Of a DNA stretch of 64,000 nucleotides, positions 1 to 10,095 are shown in pieces. The stretch is from Heterohyrax brucei. Its lineage: Eukaryota > Chordata > Mammalia > Hyracoidea > Procaviidae. The notes beneath the pieces are model-generated. The model made no database searches. It worked only from the letters and a program-made list of their open reading frames with translations, and was not told the origin of the DNA. The translations under genes and the position numbers were made by a program. The DNA is taken from the NCBI GenBank assembly GCA_028571685.1, contig CM053144.1, positions 97,804,171 to 97,868,170 of the forward strand, read 5' to 3'. Numbering within the stretch: position 1 is the first letter of the stretch; every line of letters starts with the position of its first letter.

Positions 1-1160
1 CAATTTTCAGCTGTCAACCAAAAAACGTACCAGTAAGAACCTAAATAGCAGGTATGCTAGCATGCCTTTTGACTTGAATCCCCACACTTTAGTAAGAGTG
101 CTACTTTAGTACGTGATTTACTTCCCTTAAACGCCTTTTCCCTCAGTCTCTAAAGATGACATATAGTGGTTACTTTCATTTTAATGACACACACTAAATC
201 CACTTGATAGGTGTAGAGGAAAAAATGCATTTAGCCTCACCTAAATGCAGCACGCATTATATTTCTTTGTTTCAGTTTTATAGCAATAGCTAACATAAAG
301 CATTTCATTGATACAAATATTCTCTTAGAGTTCTGGTGATATTAAGTTTGGAAATATAAAAACGTATATGTGTCTTATTTACAAATTACCTTTAAGGCAA
401 TGACTTCTAATATCAACTACCCCTACAACTTAAATTGCTTTTTTTTTATAGGTACTGCCCAAATAAAAAAGATGAATCATGTTAAAAAATACAGTTGGTT
501 GACTCTGGCTATAGATTATTGAAGAATGAAATACCATTAGTACAGTTGGGTTCCAGAGAATTACAGAAGGTGAATTCTTTTTCAGACTTGCAAAATCAGA
601 TGTATTAAGTCATGCACAATCTTATGGTTTCAGTTTAACACATTCACTGAGTTATTTCCATGCTATGAAGACCTCTAGACTTTTTGGATGTGGTAGCCAG
701 CCTTTAATATCTTCCATAAAAACGGTCTGAATTCTATGGAACTTGTCCACATATTTCAGAATAAGAGTAAACATTACATCTGCAGATCAGCTGATCTCCT
801 CCCTAATAGCTGTGCTGATTTCTGGTTTCAAAAGTATTGTCCTCACTGCATTCAGCAGTGAGCAGAACAGTAATTTAGCTAACATCTTTGAAGAGGGGAA
901 GGTTGCATACACATTGTTGTTGTCCTGCACAAGTCACTCCATTTCTCTTTACCTCACTTACTCTGTTTTACAATGGTGAAAAAGAAATGATCTGGTAAAT
1001 TGCTCCCTGTTCTGCAGGGATTGCGCAAGACTTTGAAACGATATTTGCCAAGAGCAAAACACTACATAACTAGAGCAACATGCATAAATCACTAAGAGAA
1101 GACTCAGAAAGGATTTTATAGCCTTATCGTATACCTATGCAGATATATTGTTATTAAAAT
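1..1160. other. No recognisable gene or repeat
   Basis: AT-rich sequence with many stops in all frames. I see no conserved protein motif, RNA gene or clear repeat family. Short open frames here, for example 743-979 (+), have no recognisable domain. Confidence 0.6.
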
Positions 1161-1368
1161 AGCCCTAGTGGCACACTGGTTAGGTGCTCAGCTGGCAATC
1201 CAGAGGTGAGTAGTTCAAACCCACCAGTCACTCCAGGAAAAAAAGATGCAGCTGTCGGCTTCATAAAGATTTAGAGCCTCAGAAACCTTATAGGCAGCTG
1301 TACTCTGTCTTACGGGATCACCTGGAGTCAGAACTGACTTGACAGAAATGGGTTTGCTTTTGGGTTGC
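1161..1368 (+). mobile_element. AfroSINE-type tRNA-derived SINE
   Basis: The head (agccctagtggcacactgg) and the B-box-like stretch (tagttcaaacccacc) match the tRNA-derived 5' part of afrotherian SINEs. The body ends with gtcagaactgacttgacag followed by a T/G-rich tail. It is clearly diverged from the family pattern seen elsewhere in the window, which suggests an old copy. It lies directly beside an opposite-strand copy at 1379-1519. Confidence 0.85.
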
Positions 1369-1378
1369 TGTGTGTGCT

Positions 1379-1519
1379 ATCATCAATTTTGAATCATAAT
1401 GACCCTATAGGACAGAGTAGAATTGCCCACAGGGTTTAAAAGGAGTGGTGGGTGGATTCAAAGTGCCAACCTTTCAGTGAGCTACCCAGCTCTAAACCTT
1501 TAGGCCACCAGGTCTTCAA
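1379..1519 (-). mobile_element. AfroSINE-type SINE, inverted beside the previous copy
   Basis: On the plus strand it shows the reverse-complement signature: aatcataatgaccctatagg, then gtagaattgcccac, then the complement of the tRNA-like head (ggccaccaggtctt). Together with the copy at 1161-1368 it forms an imperfect inverted pair with almost no spacer. Confidence 0.85.
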
Positions 1520-1524
1520 TAATT

Positions 1525-1626
1525 TGATGGAGACATAGACACAGCATAGACTAGAGTAGATATAGACATAGACATAGTCATAGCGTAGACAGACGTAGAC
1601 GTAGACGTAGCATAGACTAGACTAAT
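1525..1626. repeat. Degenerate hexanucleotide microsatellite (atagac/gtagac)n
   Basis: Units such as atagac, atagtc, gtagac and gtagcatagac run for about 100 bp with interruptions. This is a simple-repeat expansion with drift between units. Confidence 0.85.
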
Positions 1627-2542
1627 CAGTGTGTTCACACACTTAGGGTCTAGAAGCAATGGCATCTCAGAAGTGAAGTGTGCATTGTCCTATTATAATT
1701 CTGAGGTAATTTTTATTTCCTCTCTTTTTCTCATTCCTTTCCTCTAATCTCTTCCCCCTCCTTGCTTTCCTTTATTTCTTTTTTTCCTTTCATTGCCTCT
1801 TCTTATTAGAAAGAAAGCACCATAAGAACAGTGACTTTGCATATCTTGTTTCTCCAGGATGCCTCTTGCACCTATAAGATAGCTCTTATTTCTGGTACAA
1901 CTACAAATTATTGTGAAAAGATCTGAATAAATACTATTAACAAACAGCATAGTTTAATAATCAAATCTTTAAGGCCATCCCTTACCCTAATGAACATTCT
2001 AACGAGTTATTTGAATCTGAATTCCTCTTTACCTTCATCAGTCTCCATAGTTAACTGTAACCCAGTGTTGTGTGAACACACCACAATTTGCGTTCACTTA
2101 TAGAAGTGTTTATTGTCTTCTTAATGCATTCAATAATTTAATTTTTTGCAAATAACCATAAATCGCAACATGATATACAAAGGACCAAATTTAAATTAAG
2201 CTGTCACCTTTCTAATAACATTTTATCATTTTTCTTTATAAAATATTAGCTTTCTTAAAATGCTTACTCTGTAGCAATATAATAACCAAAAGTAGCATAT
2301 TAACTGACATAAAAAGATAAGTAAAAACAGTTAACTTGGACATTTTACTTATACACAACATTTTATTAAATATTTTAAAAGCTTTAAACATTGATTCTTT
2401 TCTTTTAAAATGTCATTTGTGTGTATGTCTAAATTTTTATTTTCCTTTGCTTTGTTTTTGTAAATATGATTTTGTTATTTGCTGGAGGATTTAACTCTAA
2501 GTCCTTATGAAAGCACATTAGAAGTAGTACTACCTTTCTGAA
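1627..2542. other. Unassigned; contains a pyrimidine-rich tract
   Basis: A C/T-rich tract lies at about 1708-1800. The remainder is AT-rich without a recognisable element or gene. Confidence 0.5.
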
Positions 2543-2748
2543 ATGCCTGTGTGGTACAAACTGTTAAGCACTCAACTATTAGCTGAAAGATTGGCAGTTT
2601 GAATCCACCCAGAGGTAACTGGAAAGACAGGCCTGCATATCTCCTTCTGAAGGGTCATAGCCTTGAAAACCTTATGGAGCAGTTCTATTTTACACACATG
2701 GGGTCACCATGAATTGAAATTGACTCAGTAGTGACTAACATCAACAAC
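2543..2748 (+). mobile_element. AfroSINE-type SINE, longer subfamily
   Basis: It begins near atgcctgtgtggtacaaact and carries ttggcagtttgaatccaccc. Between the tRNA-like part and the shared 3' body it has an extra central segment (gcatatctccttctgaaggg). The same central segment appears in the copies at 22195-22352 and 42688-42862, so these three are probably one subfamily. Confidence 0.85.
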
Positions 2749-2934
2749 ATCTAACAACATTACTTTTATTTTTCTTATTTGAGGCAAAAGGCTATTGATG
2801 TAAGGTTAGTAAAAGCACTAACATGAATGGACAAGACAAAAAAAACTTGGTATTTTTAGGACATGGTAGTTTATCAATAATCCTTGTTGGTTGATGGCTA
2901 CTATGGTGAAACAGTGGCTCTTAACCAAGATATT

Positions 2935-3130
2935 TTTTAAATTCCAGAAGGACTTGGATTCATTTCCCAGTTCTGAAACTTGAGCATAGCTCAAGTATCA
3001 CATTTGCTAGAATCTCTCTAAATCTATTTCCTCATATATTTACTATGTAAAATAACAGCTGTATTCATACTCGCTGAAGGATATATTAAAATGCTTGAAA
3101 ACTTCAAATTATAGAATGGAAAGATGTTAT
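2935..3130 (+). mobile_element. MIR-like ancient SINE relic
   Basis: The order of motifs follows the MIR core: a tRNA-like 'ggattcatttcccagttctg', then 'aatctatttcctcat', then an ATG-rich body ending 'taaaatgcttgaaaac'. It is highly diverged, as expected for an element older than placental mammals. Confidence 0.65.
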
Positions 3131-3170
3131 AAGTAGTAGTAGTTGTGCTAAGTTAAAAAAAGAAAAAAAA

Positions 3171-3318
3171 TTGCCATTGAGTGAATTCCAAGTCATAGAG
3201 ATCCTACAGGATAGAGTAGAATTGCCCCATAGGGTTTTCAAGGAGCAGCTGGTAGATTTGAACTAATGACTTTTTGTTTAGCAGCTGAACTCTTGACTGC
3301 TACAGAACTAGAGCTACT
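3171..3318 (-). mobile_element. AfroSINE-type SINE
   Basis: The reverse-complement signature is present: ttgccattgagtgaattcc, gatagagtagaattgcccc, then ggtagatttgaac. An A-rich stretch at 3155-3170 is on the left, where the other minus-strand copies also carry an A-rich run. Confidence 0.85.
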
Positions 3319-3407
3319 AGAGATATTTTTATTACAAATAATCATTGATCCCATTGACCCTGTAACTTTTTCTCAAGTGTCAGCCTAGTTTTACCACTTA
3401 CTTTTGA

Positions 3408-3955
3408 GGAATTTTTTTTTTTTTTTAATGACTGAGTGAAAATGTACATTCCCATATAAATTTACATGCCCACCTATAGGCAGCTTCCACTGCTCTCCCT
3501 GCTCGATGGCAGCACACTATTCCTCTCTGCTCCATACATGTCTTGTCCACCCAACAGCCTCCTTTCCCCTCCTCTCCACCCACTCTCCTTCCTCCAGCCA
3601 GAGGTCAGCAGGATGATATCCTATAGATGCATAGAACCATAAAGTGCATCCAATATATGGTCACTCTCCATCGCCAAGTCCAATCCATTCATGCCTGAAG
3701 AGTGGATTTTTGTTCTGATTTATGGGCAAGGGCAGCATCAGGGCCAGGGGCAATGTTCCCAGGGGAACCCCAAAGCTGCTAGACCATCAGTTGTGGTCTT
3801 TTAGCGGAGATCTCAGGGTGCACCCCTTTTTATTCCTGTGTTGCTAGTGAGACTCAACTTGGCGAGCTCCATCGCAGCTATCACTGGTGGTGGAAGGGCA
3901 TCGGAAGTTTTGCAATACATGGATCAGCTTCAAATTAGCTCCTGTTAGTTTCTGT
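3408..3955 (-). mobile_element. L1 3'UTR fragment (L1 3' end at left)
   Basis: A T-run at about 3412-3426 marks the reversed poly(A) tail. The block that follows matches the 3'UTR of the long L1 at 52960-53960 in order and content: fragments such as aaatgtacattcccatataa, ggcagcttccactgctctcc and gagatctcagggtgcacccc occur in both. It is a 5'-truncated L1 insertion of about 0.55 kb with no coding part left. Confidence 0.88.
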
Positions 3956-4029
3956 ATCTTACTTAAAAACTCCTGCTTATATGGAGATTTGTAAGAATGA
4001 ACTACATGACTGTGTTAGTTACAAATAAG

Positions 4030-4236
4030 GAGCCCTGGTAGCACAGTAGTTAGGCACACAGCTGCTAACCCAAAGGTTAGTGGTTCAAACGCATCGGCTG
4101 CTCCATGGGATAAAGATGTGACAGTCTGCTTCCACAAAGATTTATAATCTTGGTAAATGAATAGGGCAATTCTCTTCTGTTTTGTGTGGTCTCTGTGACT
4201 TGGAATTAGTTCAGTGACAATGAGTTTTTTGTTAGT
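4030..4236 (+). mobile_element. AfroSINE-type SINE
   Basis: The head reads gagccctggtagcacagtag and is followed by gttagtggttcaaacgcatc, a B-box-like tract. The central and 3' parts (cttccacaaagatttataat, cagtgacaatgagttttttg) resemble the copy at 1161-1368, so these two may share a subfamily. Confidence 0.85.
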
Positions 4237-4432
4237 CCTAAAATCAGCACACATCTGACTTTAGGTCCTAGCATTCACTGGCATTCAGTGGTCTGATTTA
4301 CCTTGACACAAAGAAGGCCCCTTCCTTTTCAGGAAAGTCAATACTGTAAGTAATAATATCTTTTAACATACTAACTCCAGAAGATAAGCTAGCTAACTGG
4401 GATCTTCTAAAAATTAAACATTTATACTCATC

Positions 4433-4455
4433 AAAAGACTTCACCAAAAGAGAAA
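4433..4455 (+). repeat. Target-site duplication, left copy
   Basis: A 23-bp direct repeat of 4763-4785 with one C/T difference. It duplicates L1 ORF2 sequence on either side of the insert, as expected for L1-mediated insertion. Confidence 0.85.
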
Positions 4456-4762
4456 GTGGAGCCCAGAGCTGCTATCCACACTCTGCAAGTGCTTCCATCA
4501 GCTTATGTCTAAGTATAACATTGTGAACAGTACTGCTGTCAGGGTAACAGGGCACCGATTCCTGAGATTGCAGCCACAGGACGTGCTCGCTGCTTTCCAG
4601 TTTCCTGAACTGAAACTCGGTCTCTTCATGGAGCCAAGGCCATTTCTTCTTTCATGACACTTTCTCTATTCTGACAAAAACTCTACCCTACTAGGCATTT
4701 AGAAAGAAACCCCCAAACCCAAACTACTTTTGGAATTGAAAAAAATAACCCCCTTCCCCCAC
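4456..4762 (+). pseudogene. Probable processed-retrocopy fragment, parent gene not identified
   Basis: This 307-bp insert interrupts the L1 and is bounded by 23-bp direct repeats (4433-4455 and 4763-4785) that differ at one base. One forward frame stays open from 4457 to a TGA at 4654-4656, about 65 codons. The other two frames have early stops. The open frame includes HQLMSKYNIVN, AVRVTGHRFLRLQPQDVL and FPELKLGLF, and it looks like the C-terminal end of a real protein rather than low-complexity sequence. About 100 bp of possible 3'UTR follow, with a short A-run at 4739-4745. I do not recognise the parent gene. Alternatively it could be an unrecognised repeat with a chance open frame. Confidence 0.5.
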
Positions 4763-4785
4763 AAAAGACTTCATCAAAAGAGAAA
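4763..4785 (+). repeat. Target-site duplication, right copy
   Basis: Matches 4433-4455 at 22 of 23 positions. The L1 reading continues directly after it. Confidence 0.85.
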
Positions 4786-6639
4786 AAAGAGAAACTACGG
4801 AGTGGGGAAAAAATTTTGGCTATTACAAATCCAACGAATCTCCAAAATCTACAAGGAAATCCAATACCTCAACAACAAAAAGATAAATAATCTAATTAAA
4901 ATATTAATAATCTTATGGGCAAAGGCAATCAGTAGACATTTCACCAAAGAAGACATTCAAATGGCCAATAGACACATGAGGAAATGCTCATGATCACTAG
5001 CAATTAGAGAAAAGCAAATCAAAACCACAATAAGATACCATCTCACCCTGGCATTAGTTACACAAATTAAAAAAAAAAAAAAGAAAATAACAAATGTTGA
5101 ACAAAACTCTTGTGTAATGCTTGCAGGAATGCAAAATGATACAACTATTTTGAAAACCAATATAGTGCTTCTTTACAAAGGTAGAAATAGAAATAACATG
5201 AGATACAGCAATCCCACTTTTAGGAACACATCCTAGAGAAATAAGAGTCATCATGCAAGTAGACATAGGCAAAAGGATGTTCACTGCAGCATTGTTCACA
5301 GTTCACAGTAACAAGAAACTGGAAACCATGTAAATGACCATCAACAGAGGAATGGATAAATAAATGGTGGCATATACATACAGTGATGTATTATGCAACA
5401 GTAAAGAACAATGATGACTGTGTGAAGCATTTTATAACATGGAGGAAGCTGGAGAGCATTATGCTGTGTGAAATCAGTCAATCACAAAAGGACAAGTATT
5501 GTATAAGTCCACCACTGTAAAAACTCATGAAAATGTTCACACACACAAAAAAATAATCTTTGATAGTTACAAGGGAGAAGAGGAATGGAGATGGAAAAAC
5601 ACTAAATAGCTTCAGTGAGGTGTAAAACAGTACACAATACCAGGGATGTCAACACAACTTGTACAAGGCAAGGTCATGGGAGCTCTGTAGACACCCTCCA
5701 ACTCCCTAAGAGATCAAATTGCTGGGCTGAGGGTTGTGCAGAATACGGTGTTGGGGAACATCTGGCTCAACTGGGAAAACATAGTTTATAAAGAAAATGT
5801 TGAACATTTTACTTCAGTGAGTAGCATCTGGGGTCCTAAAGCCTGTGAGTGGACATCTCGAATACTGCACTGGTCTCACTCTTCAGGAGCAGTGAAGAAT
5901 AAAGAAAACTAAAGATAGAAAGGAAAGATTAGGCCAAAGGACGAATGGACCACAACTACCATGGCCTCCACTGGGTGCAGTGCAGCTGCATGGTGCCCAG
6001 CTGCCACCACTGACTGTTCTGACAGGAGGAAGAACCAAGGGTCCCAGCCAGAGCTGGAGAAAAATGTAGAACAAAATTCTAACTCAAATAGAAAGACCAG
6101 AGTTGCTGGCCTGGCAGTGACGGGAGAAATCCTGAGAGTATGGCCTCTGGACCTTGCTCAGTAATGAAGTCACTCTTGAGGTTCACCCTTCAGGCAAAGA
6201 TTAGGCAGCCCCATAAAACAAAATGAGACTAAAGTGGTGTGCCAGTCCAAGGGCAGAGACTGTAAGGCACGAGGAGGCAGGAAAGCTGGTCGTAAGGAAT
6301 CCAGCACGCTGACATGTTGTGGAGTTATTACTTTACCAATGTCATAAAACAATATGTGTACTATTTAATGAGAAACTAGTTTGTTCTGTAAACCATCTCA
6401 AGTACAATAAAAATAAATGGAGAAACATTTTTGGAGAATATATCATCTTATCTCATTTCCCCTTATTTTACCCTAATCTAGGCTTGTTTATGTATTCCTC
6501 CAGTGTGCTGACCCAACTCTATGTGCTGTGTGTTAACCCAAAACTTCCTCTGTACTAGCATTATCTCACCTTACTCCAAACAGAAAATACCATTCAGGAA
6601 CATCATACACCTCTCTCCTCATTGGCATTGTTTGTGACT

Positions 6640-6826
6640 TTGTAGGTATGTATGAAATGTACACATATATAAGAATATACAAATACATATGTGTGTGAGA
6701 ATATATATACACACACATATAAATACACACGCATGTGAGCATATATATACGCACATAAATACGTGTGTGAGTATATATATACATACATGAGTATATTTAT
6801 ATATGTATATATATACATGGAAATGT
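6640..6826. repeat. AT/AC microsatellite, compound
   Basis: Interrupted alternating purine-pyrimidine runs (atatatacacacaca, tacatatgtgtgtgag, tatatatatacatacatg). Open minus-strand frames rich in Tyr, Ile and Cys across it are artefacts of the dinucleotide repeat. Confidence 0.9.
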
Positions 6827-6840
6827 ACAAGTATATGTTT

Positions 6841-8050
6841 ACTTTTGATTTTTGATTTAACAGCTATTTTTAGCCTCTTCAAAAGACTAAGTTCAGGAAA
6901 ACATTTGATCTAATGACCATACCAGCCTGCTCTTTCAGTTCTGGGTCATTTCAGTTTTTGCCAGATGGCATTAGTCTAACTCTACCCTGGTGATTTGAAG
7001 GTTTAACTGTAACTCTGTTATACTTGCATCATTTTGATTATCTTCTATCACCTCAGAACTAGAACTTTGAAGGTTTCAGAGGTCAAGAGACAATAGTGAA
7101 GGTAATAATTCATTTCTAGATGCATGGGTATGTTAATGCCAAACGTGGAATGAGAAAGTGTACCATAAATAAAAGAATAAAATTTAGAGGTAAAGTTTAG
7201 GTTCTTCTGACTTATTAGAAAGAAGTCAAGAAATAAGGGATCCTTATTCTACATGATTTATCCTTAGTCTACATAATTTAGATGTAGTCTAAAATGGTTT
7301 CAATAAGTGCTAGAACAAAGATATGATCCTAAAAAATTGTCACAGGAGAGACTGAATACACACATAGGTCTTCCCGGGCAGACAAAAGGGAAGGCTTGAA
7401 TAAATAGTGTATTGCAGGTATTGTTATTAGGCTTCAGAAATACTCATACTAACATGACTAAAACTTTTTTCTATCCCAAGAAAACACACAGTCTTATTTG
7501 GGAGCTAGAGTACTGGTAACAAATAAAAAACTACAACTTGGAGATATGACCCAAATTCTTGAAAATACTAAAGAGTCATTAACACTCCTGGGAAGTTTCA
7601 AGGATACTTTCTGGAAAAGAATTATATTAACCGCCCTGCAAGTATGTGTACGTGTGTCAAGAGAGAAGGAGCCAGAGCTGTACGCCAAATGAGGCACTCT
7701 TTTTCTAGACTTCTGTGCTAGGTGTATCTCCCAAATGGACTCTTTCCCTGCATATGGAACTCAGAGCAGTTGCTTCAGCTCCAGGCTCCAACTCTTGTTA
7801 CTAAGGTTAATGTCATTTTTACCTGCAGCATCAGTGTTATCTCAGTTATTACTTCCATCTATTTTCTCTCAGCTTCTATCTCATTTCTGTCATCTACCAA
7901 CTACAAGCACAAGATTCTCAATTACTAAATAATAATTTAGCTTTTCAAAACACTTGTCAGAGATTTTTAATAGTTCTGTATATATTTGTATCTTCACACT
8001 CAAAGTTCAGGGAAATTACATTTAACAAGTTATTGAGCTACATTTATCCT
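6841..8050. other. No recognisable gene or repeat
   Basis: No protein motif or repeat family was recognised. Overlapping short frames at 7494-7697 on both strands and 7722-7932 (+) show no domain. Confidence 0.5.
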
Positions 8051-8051
8051 A

Positions 8052-8148
8052 AAGAATATATATATATACATATACATATGCATGTGTGTGTGTATATGTG
8101 TGTGTCTGTGTATATATATATATATATATACACACACACATATATACT
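8052..8148. repeat. TA/TG microsatellite
   Basis: Runs of (ta)n, (tg)n and (ca)n, with a 22-bp TA stretch near 8110-8130. A 14-bp A-run follows at 8166-8179. Confidence 0.9.
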
Positions 8149-8179
8149 TAAGCTTTCCATTTGTTAAAAAAAAAAAAAA

Positions 8180-9385
8180 CTGCCTTTGGTGCTACTTTGA
8201 TGATGATCAAAAGGCATACATTTGTTGAGATGCTGTTGAATTAAAAGTTCAAGTGGATCATGTGGCAAACCAGAGATAATGTTTGTTCCATCAAGATCTA
8301 TGAGAAGAATTTTTACTTTGTTTGAATCTTCTCCTCCCCAATTTGGAAAACAGATTAAGGTAAGTTTTAATACAAAACCAGAATATTAAGTTAAGGGGTA
8401 AGCTATAGAATATCATGCAGAGTTTTCCAATTATCTAATACAAATACAATATAAAATTTTCATTGAAACCAATTTACAGCTCCATGAAGACTGTGTGGAC
8501 CTGATATTTACTAGTTTCTCTATCTAGGATATTTATGAAACATACAACCAGAGCTGCTAAGAGGGAAAAAAAATTACTGTTTACTGTTTTGGTGTGAAAC
8601 TTTTTTGTCTTGTTTATGTGCCCTCAGGCAGACCCCTTGCCACACTCAGCCCGTCATTATCCCATGGTGATTGTCTTGTTAATGATGTTCCCGTATGTCA
8701 GTAAAAGAAAGCACTAAATAGTCATGCACAGCAGTTACCTTCCAATATCTAATTGGCGTGTGGAAAGATTCCCTCATCACTAGCCAGAATGACTCTGAAA
8801 AAGAGCTACTGGAAGACGAGAAATACCTGTCTTCAAGAGACATTAATAGTGCACAGACATGTATTTAACATACTTCTGTCAGTCATCATTTGCTCTTGCC
8901 AATTCTTGTCTTAAATTTCAATGCGTGCTTGTTCTTTCCATCTGAGTACAGGCTGTGCCTATTATCCCTGAGAGCATTATAAGCATATAAGAACAAGTGA
9001 AGTTTATTTTTTTGTTGTGTCTGGTGTTTGCTCCTCATCTAGCTATTACACAGGAGATGTAAATTTGGGTATGCAGTTGTGTCCAAACCTTCAAATGTGC
9101 TGTCTCTAAGTTTTATTTGAGAAAAGAGACAGCAAATTTCCTGTTCCCAGCATTATGAGACAAAGAGTTTACCTTGGTATACATATAATTTATTCTTTGA
9201 AATCTAAACATAAAGATTTGGGATAAAAGTTCACTTTGGTTGAGGATTTACACATTAAGTTAGGCAGAATTTTAAAGATGTTTTACCAACACTTCAGTCC
9301 CTTGGTTATTCAGTCAACCACTAGTCCAGGTATTTCTAGGATGGGCTTTGGCAGGTGGAATAAAGGTTACCAATCAACTCGATCA
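8180..9385. other. No recognisable gene or repeat
   Basis: AT-rich sequence without recognised motifs. An A-run at 8166-8179 could be the tail of an unrecognised retrocopy, but no matching body or target-site duplication was found. Confidence 0.45.
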
Positions 9386-9389
9386 AAGA

Positions 9390-10020
9390 AAATAGAAAGA
9401 TTATCCTGAATTACACTAGTGGGCTCAGTGTAACCATATAGGCTCTTAAAATCAGCACAAGAAGGTAACAGTCAATCACACAGAGCAGAGAAGAGATGAG
9501 GCAGAAACATTTGAAGGGTGAGAGGATTTAACACGACATCACAGTCTTTGAAGATGGAAAAAAACAAACCAAGTCCATTGCCATCAAATTGATTCTGACT
9601 CATAGTTATCCTATAGGACAGAGTAGGACTACCCCATAAGGTTCTGAGAAATGTCTGGGGGATTCAAACTGCCTACCTTTTGGTTTGTAGCCATAGCTCT
9701 TAACAAATAAGCCACTAAGGCTTCTGAAGATGAAGACAGGGGACCATACACCAAGAAAAGCAGACAGCTGCTAGAATTCATGAATAATTCCCAGCAGATA
9801 GCCAGCAAAGAAATGGGAAACTAAGTCCTACAGCCACATAGAACTGAATTCACCCAATAACACGAATGAGCTGAAAGGCGGATTTACGCCTGGAGTCTCC
9901 AGAAGAGAAACACAGTCCTGCCGATAATTCCGGAGCAGAGCACCATCTGAGGCACCCTCTATCTGGACGTCTGACTTATCCTTCTGACTGCAGGATGACA
10001 AGTTAATGTTTTGTTTTGTT
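9390..10020 (+). mobile_element. MLT1-like (MaLR) LTR, split by a SINE
   Basis: The left part (agattatcctgaattacact, then tttaacacgacatcacagtc) and the right part (agaactgaattcacccaata, then cctggagtctccag and ctggacgtctgac) follow the order of MLT1 LTR sequence. The intervening 9558-9722 is a minus-strand AfroSINE. Duplicated target sequence (ctttgaagatgga at left, cttctgaagatga at right) supports the SINE having landed in the older LTR. Confidence 0.75.
9558..9722 (-). mobile_element. AfroSINE-type SINE inside an MLT1-like LTR
   Basis: Reverse-complement signature: tccattgccatcaaattgat, cctataggacagagtaggac, then the complement of the tRNA-like head (taagccactaaggctt). It is flanked by roughly 12-bp direct repeats near 9546-9557 and 9720-9731. 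Confidence 0.88.
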
Positions 10021-10095
10021 TTGAATAAAAAGGATAGCTCATTTTTTGTTTTTAAGACTGATGGCTCTTCTTGTTCCTGGATGCTAGGTTGTTTG

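Larger units (their letters stand above)
4390..5500 (+). pseudogene. L1 ORF2 C-terminal remnant
   Basis: This was the end of the L1 ORF2 protein, the endonuclease/reverse transcriptase that drives target-primed reverse transcription. The recognisable stretches are in several frames: the CX3C-type C-terminal region is degraded, and the terminal segment corresponding to 'gatgtattatgcaacagtaa' still follows the pattern of other L1 copies. There are stops, frameshifts and a 16-bp A-run at about 5069. The endonuclease and RT core are absent because of 5' truncation. Non-functional. Confidence 0.8.
4340..6420 (+). mobile_element. L1, 5'-truncated 3' end, split by an insert
   Basis: The element begins near the C-terminal third of ORF2, where codons at about 4390-4455 read ...LANWDLLKIKHLYSSKDFTK. 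It resumes at 4763 after a 307-bp insert. The ORF2 C-terminal region runs to about 5500, followed by an old-type L1 3'UTR to an ending with acaataaaaataaatgg near 6417. The 3'UTR block at 5880-6300 matches, in the opposite orientation, the block at 10100-10790. The left boundary is approximate. Confidence 0.85.

Noticed and set aside
743..979. 78-codon plus-strand frame
   Set aside because: No domain and no gene context; expected by chance in a window of this size.
6566..6882. Tyr/Ile/Cys-rich minus-strand frames
   Set aside because: Created by the AT/AC microsatellite at 6640-6826.
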